Below are positions 24,601 through 25,474 of a stretch of 25,474 bases of DNA, piece by piece. Each line of letters begins with the position of its first letter. Position 1 is the first letter of the stretch. The notes beneath the pieces are model-generated. The model was not told the origin of the DNA. It made no database searches and worked only from the letters and a program-made list of their open reading frames with translations. The DNA is from JANPLN01 sp041736155 (GTDB lineage Bacteria; Bdellovibrionota; Bdellovibrionia; Bdellovibrionales; JAGQZY01), in NCBI GenBank assembly GCA_041736155.1, contig JBGSUL010000092.1, positions 1 through 25,474 of the forward strand, read 5' to 3'. Both the position numbers and the translations under genes were made by a program.

Positions 24601-25474
24601 TATATTGGCGATCAGTGAGAGTCCCTCTTATGATTTTGGTACACAGGCGACAACCAGTACAACGGATCATACGTTTATTGTGACCAATACGGGCGGTTTT
24701 ATTGCTTCGACCATGTCGGGTTCGGGCTTAGCCGCTCCTTTTGAGTTCTCAGGTGGCTCCTATCCAGGCGCCAGCGGTACGTGTAGCGCGAATTTAGCTC
24801 CGGCAGCCACCTGTACGATCGTTGTGCGGTTTGCACCGACGGTGACAGGTCCTTTTACGGATTCGATCCAGATAGATTATGACAATGGATTCTCGACCCA
24901 ATCGACGACACGTAATGTGGTGGCGAATGGAGCCAACCCCGCGTTGTTAACGATCGCTCCCGGTCCTTTGTTTGACTATGGAACACTAGCGACTGGGTCT
25001 TCTTTAAATCAAACATTCACAATCAATAATACGGGTGGCGTGCCAGCCACCGTTGTCACAGAAGTGGGTCTCGCGGCACCGTTTGCCTTTGCGGGCGGAA
25101 GTTTCCCAGGCACGGCCGGAACATGTACGGCAACACTTTTACAAGGGGCGACATGTACGATTGTTGTCTCCTTCAGTCCGACGGTGACGGGTTTACAATC
25201 AGACACGATAGATTTAAGTTACAACAACGGTGCGGGAGCCACGAACTCAACGAATGCAATACAGGGAACGGGAGCGTCGCCAGCCTTGATCACAGTGAGC
25301 GGTGTGGACCCCGTGGATTATGGAACGTTGGCCAACGGTGCAAGTCTTGATCAAACATTTACATTGAACAACACAGGCGGAGTGTCAGCAACGGCGATGA
25401 CAGGAACTGGTCTTGCGGCGCCGTTTACATTTGCCGGTGGATCGTATCCTGGTGGCGCAGGAACCTGCGGAGCC
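18605..25474 (+). CDS. Giant multi-domain lipoprotein with Ig-like choice-of-anchor D (ASH/HYDIN-type) repeats, 3' end outside window
   Basis: I read this frame codon by codon and found no stop from 18605 to the window end: 2,290 codons, so the protein is larger still. A signal peptide ends with lipobox LLSC (C39 from this ATG), so it is an exported lipoprotein, probably at the cell surface. The rest is 19 full and one partial Ig-like repeats of about 114 residues with consensus blocks YDFGTVAVGS, FTVTNTGG, GLAAPF-F-GG, YPGTGGTC, CTIVV-F-P, DYNDG and DVQGTG, as in choice-of-anchor D or HYDIN/ASH beta-sandwich domains. Each full repeat has a C-x9-C pair. The ATG has no ribosome site; TTG at 18629, 11 bases after AGGAAAGG, is an alternative start. 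Function is unknown: adhesion or a surface fibre is plausible. Confidence 0.88.
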   Translation, partial: MRGKVLKTLLKNVSLFYISRFHLSRWIILSTLSSFLLSCVADVTEPGDAVESNLVFSSAADGSARITTYDFGTAAVGGYYDAAVYVHNAGRSRAQTIKDASIIDPKFTYPGGTFPGTGGTCTATLEVAETCVIILRFSPTDTSTSTGTITLSYEDKVNGAKTSDLSVTGKGGTPALLAISDAPLYDFGVIAIGASTDYTFTVSNSGEARAVAINEIGLATNFGFKGGTYPGMGGNCPAEIEGGSSCTIIITFAPIMLGVINDTINFSYFDGVNNQNAIRDVQGTGVTPAVLEISESPIYSFGTVIIGQIATHTFTISNTGGMSASGIFVGGLAAPYGFVGGSYPGTGGTCAANLNVASNCTIVVEFNPTAVGTFTDGINVVYNNGITLASADRDVIGVAVTPAQIDISDAALYNFGTVAVGSQNLHTFTLTNSGGVTASLVAGGGLALPFNFFGGAFPGATGTCTGNLLPGASCDVVVVYQPLAPGLSLDALEIDYNNGVLLTQSVRNLQGTAVPPALLTISNTPLFDFGTIAVGAGNTHLFTISNTGGVSATTVGITSLSAPFNFVGGAFPGTGGNCSVIIVSGTSCTIHVSFTPIATGLFTDSIDVDYYDGASSQTLILPIQGSGVTPASLTISDNPTYDFGQVVLGGVGEHIFTVTNSGGIDATSISGAGLAAPFAFKGGSYPGTGGTCANTLAGGANCSIVVTYAPTVGGLNSDTILLDYFDGANTQQAQRDVTGQGFPPAFLTISDGLIYNYGTIATGSTLNYVFTITNTGGTTATAMAGLGVAAPFDYFGGSYPGTGGTCGLALATLASCTIVVEFAPTVNGAYLDTIQIDYNDGVAAQSALRDVQGSGADPALLLISNAAVFDFGQRPLGSSIDQVLTIQNNGGVNANGLSGLGLAAPFTYTGGSYPGTGGTCGASLVPVATCTISVTFTPTVLGVSNDTVQIDYHNGVAVVSSLRDLQGEGVAVANLTISEVDPYNYGSFAAGSVNSHTFTVTNTGGFPATAITEISLAAPFQFAGGTFPGTAGTCTTTLPNGSSCSIVVSFSPTATGLASDSIEFTYSNGTTTQNVVRLIEGTGTSPASITISDSPFYDFGTRPTGSTNSYTLTLNNSGGSTATTMSGAGLAAPFDFVGGAYPGTAGTCGLTLANGASCTIVVSYLPLVAGASTDTVLINYNDGAAMQVASRDIQGTAVIPATLTIAGANPYIYGTYATGSATPHTFTVTNTGGFVASAIAEVGLAAPFAFTGGLFPGTGGTCAATLAAGASCDLVIDFNPTVNGAYADTIDLNYNDGVNAQTTLHDVQGTGATPAILGLSISPLYDFGLQGTGSTTTHTVTVSNTGGVTASGIAATALAAPFSFAGGTYPGTAGTCAATLAASASCTIVIAFSPTLTGLQASALTLNYNDGAVAQVVSSNIQGTGASPALLTIDEAPFYDYLTAAVGSVTNKTFNITNSGGVAATAMSGGAFGANFTFAGGTYPGTAGTCGATLAATVSCTVVVSFTPIASGALSDTLSVSYNDGVAVQTATRPLQGAGASPALLTLSNFPNYNFGNVANGGTATVVLTVTNTGGVDSTAMTGSGLAAPYSFTGGSYPGTAGTCAGTLAPLATCTISVEFAPILAGSYNDTVVVDYNNGAIVTSVSRDVTGNGAVPAQITLSDNPLYNFGNVTVAATQSYSLTLTNTGGVTANLMIGVGLAAPFDFAGGTYPGTTGTCGATLAPTVSCTVQLTFTPVALGLAADTLDISFNDGVSGQTSSRNLQGTGVAPAVLAISEVDPYDYLTQSTGSTTNHTFVVSNTGGSPALAVTGGGLAGAYSFAGGTYPGTGGNCGVVIANGASCNIVVSFAPTVSGVQSDTIELTYNDGALAQTTTRDVTGTAVNPALLTISDGPTYPYGTLPQGSSTNYTFTINNSGGFSATGMTGSGLAVPFSFAGGSYPGAGGTCVATLAAGANCTIVVTYAPVALGSVTDTILIDYNDGSNPQTATRDVSGTAVLPAILAISESPSYDFGTQATTSTTDHTFIVTNTGGFIASTMSGSGLAAPFEFSGGSYPGASGTCSANLAPAATCTIVVRFAPTVTGPFTDSIQIDYDNGFSTQSTTRNVVANGANPALLTIAPGPLFDYGTLATGSSLNQTFTINNTGGVPATVVTEVGLAAPFAFAGGSFPGTAGTCTATLLQGATCTIVVSFSPTVTGLQSDTIDLSYNNGAGATNSTNAIQGTGASPALITVSGVDPVDYGTLANGASLDQTFTLNNTGGVSATAMTGTGLAAPFTFAGGSYPGGAGTCGA
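18797..25474 (+). repeat. Nineteen complete plus one partial tandem 342-base repeats within the giant gene
   Basis: The (Y/F)PG block recurs from 18944 to 25445, 19 intervals averaging 342 bases (114 codons). Copies are diverged at DNA level but keep the same residues at the strand and turn positions, including two Cys separated by nine residues in all 19 complete copies. Copy 1, nearest the membrane anchor, is the most divergent. The array continues beyond the window. Confidence 0.9.

Noticed and set aside
18797..25474. Regular repeats as a CRISPR array or satellite DNA
   Set aside because: The period is 342 bases in frame with conserved protein motifs and diverged third-codon positions; it is a coding repeat.

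Overview
The window reads as chromosome of a Bdellovibrio-like bacterium (Bdellovibrionota). This is inferred from a compact pilBTCSR type IV pilus cluster together with several secreted nuclease, protease and cell-wall genes, GTG/TTG starts beside good Shine-Dalgarno sites, moderate GC, and a giant repeat lipoprotein. No taxonomic marker gene is present, so the assignment is moderate. Almost all genes lie on the + strand.

Region 1 (1-8216) opens with a structured non-coding leader, then pilB, pilT, pilC and pilS packed end to end, a 110-base gap, pilR, and a Cys-rich lipoprotein gene that overlaps the pilR stop codon. A classic intrinsic terminator closes it. PilB and PilT are the extension and retraction ATPases, PilC is the inner-membrane platform, and PilS/PilR is the two-component pair that works with sigma-54.

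Region 2 (8217-11904) is an envelope and secretion neighbourhood. It holds a lipoprotein with an extensin-like/M15-like metallopeptidase signature, a convergent HtrA-type periplasmic protease, a secreted HNH nuclease, and an overlapping gene of unknown function with an H-D-x-x-H-x-H motif. A tandemly duplicated palindrome separates the first, convergent pair.

Region 3 (11905-14578) holds a tiny self-contained transcription unit: a sigma-54-like promoter, a 26-codon membrane peptide with a strong ribosome site, and an intrinsic terminator. After it come an outer-membrane beta-barrel candidate, a zinc-ribbon gene on the minus strand, a small protein of uncertain function, and an intergenic block carrying a perfect 39-base inverted repeat that looks like a MITE or palindromic repeat element.

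Region 4 (14579-18249) carries a SpoIID-type peptidoglycan enzyme, a XerC/D-type tyrosine recombinase and a ComM/YifB AAA+ protein.

Region 5 (18250-25474) is a 355-base regulatory-looking gap followed by an open reading frame that runs off the window without a stop. It encodes at least about 2,290 residues of a lipoprotein made of 19 complete and one partial roughly 114-residue Ig-like (choice-of-anchor D / ASH-HYDIN type) repeats, each complete repeat with an invariant C-x9-C pair. A 13-base inverted repeat abuts its first ATG. This gene and the 26-codon unit are the most interesting items.
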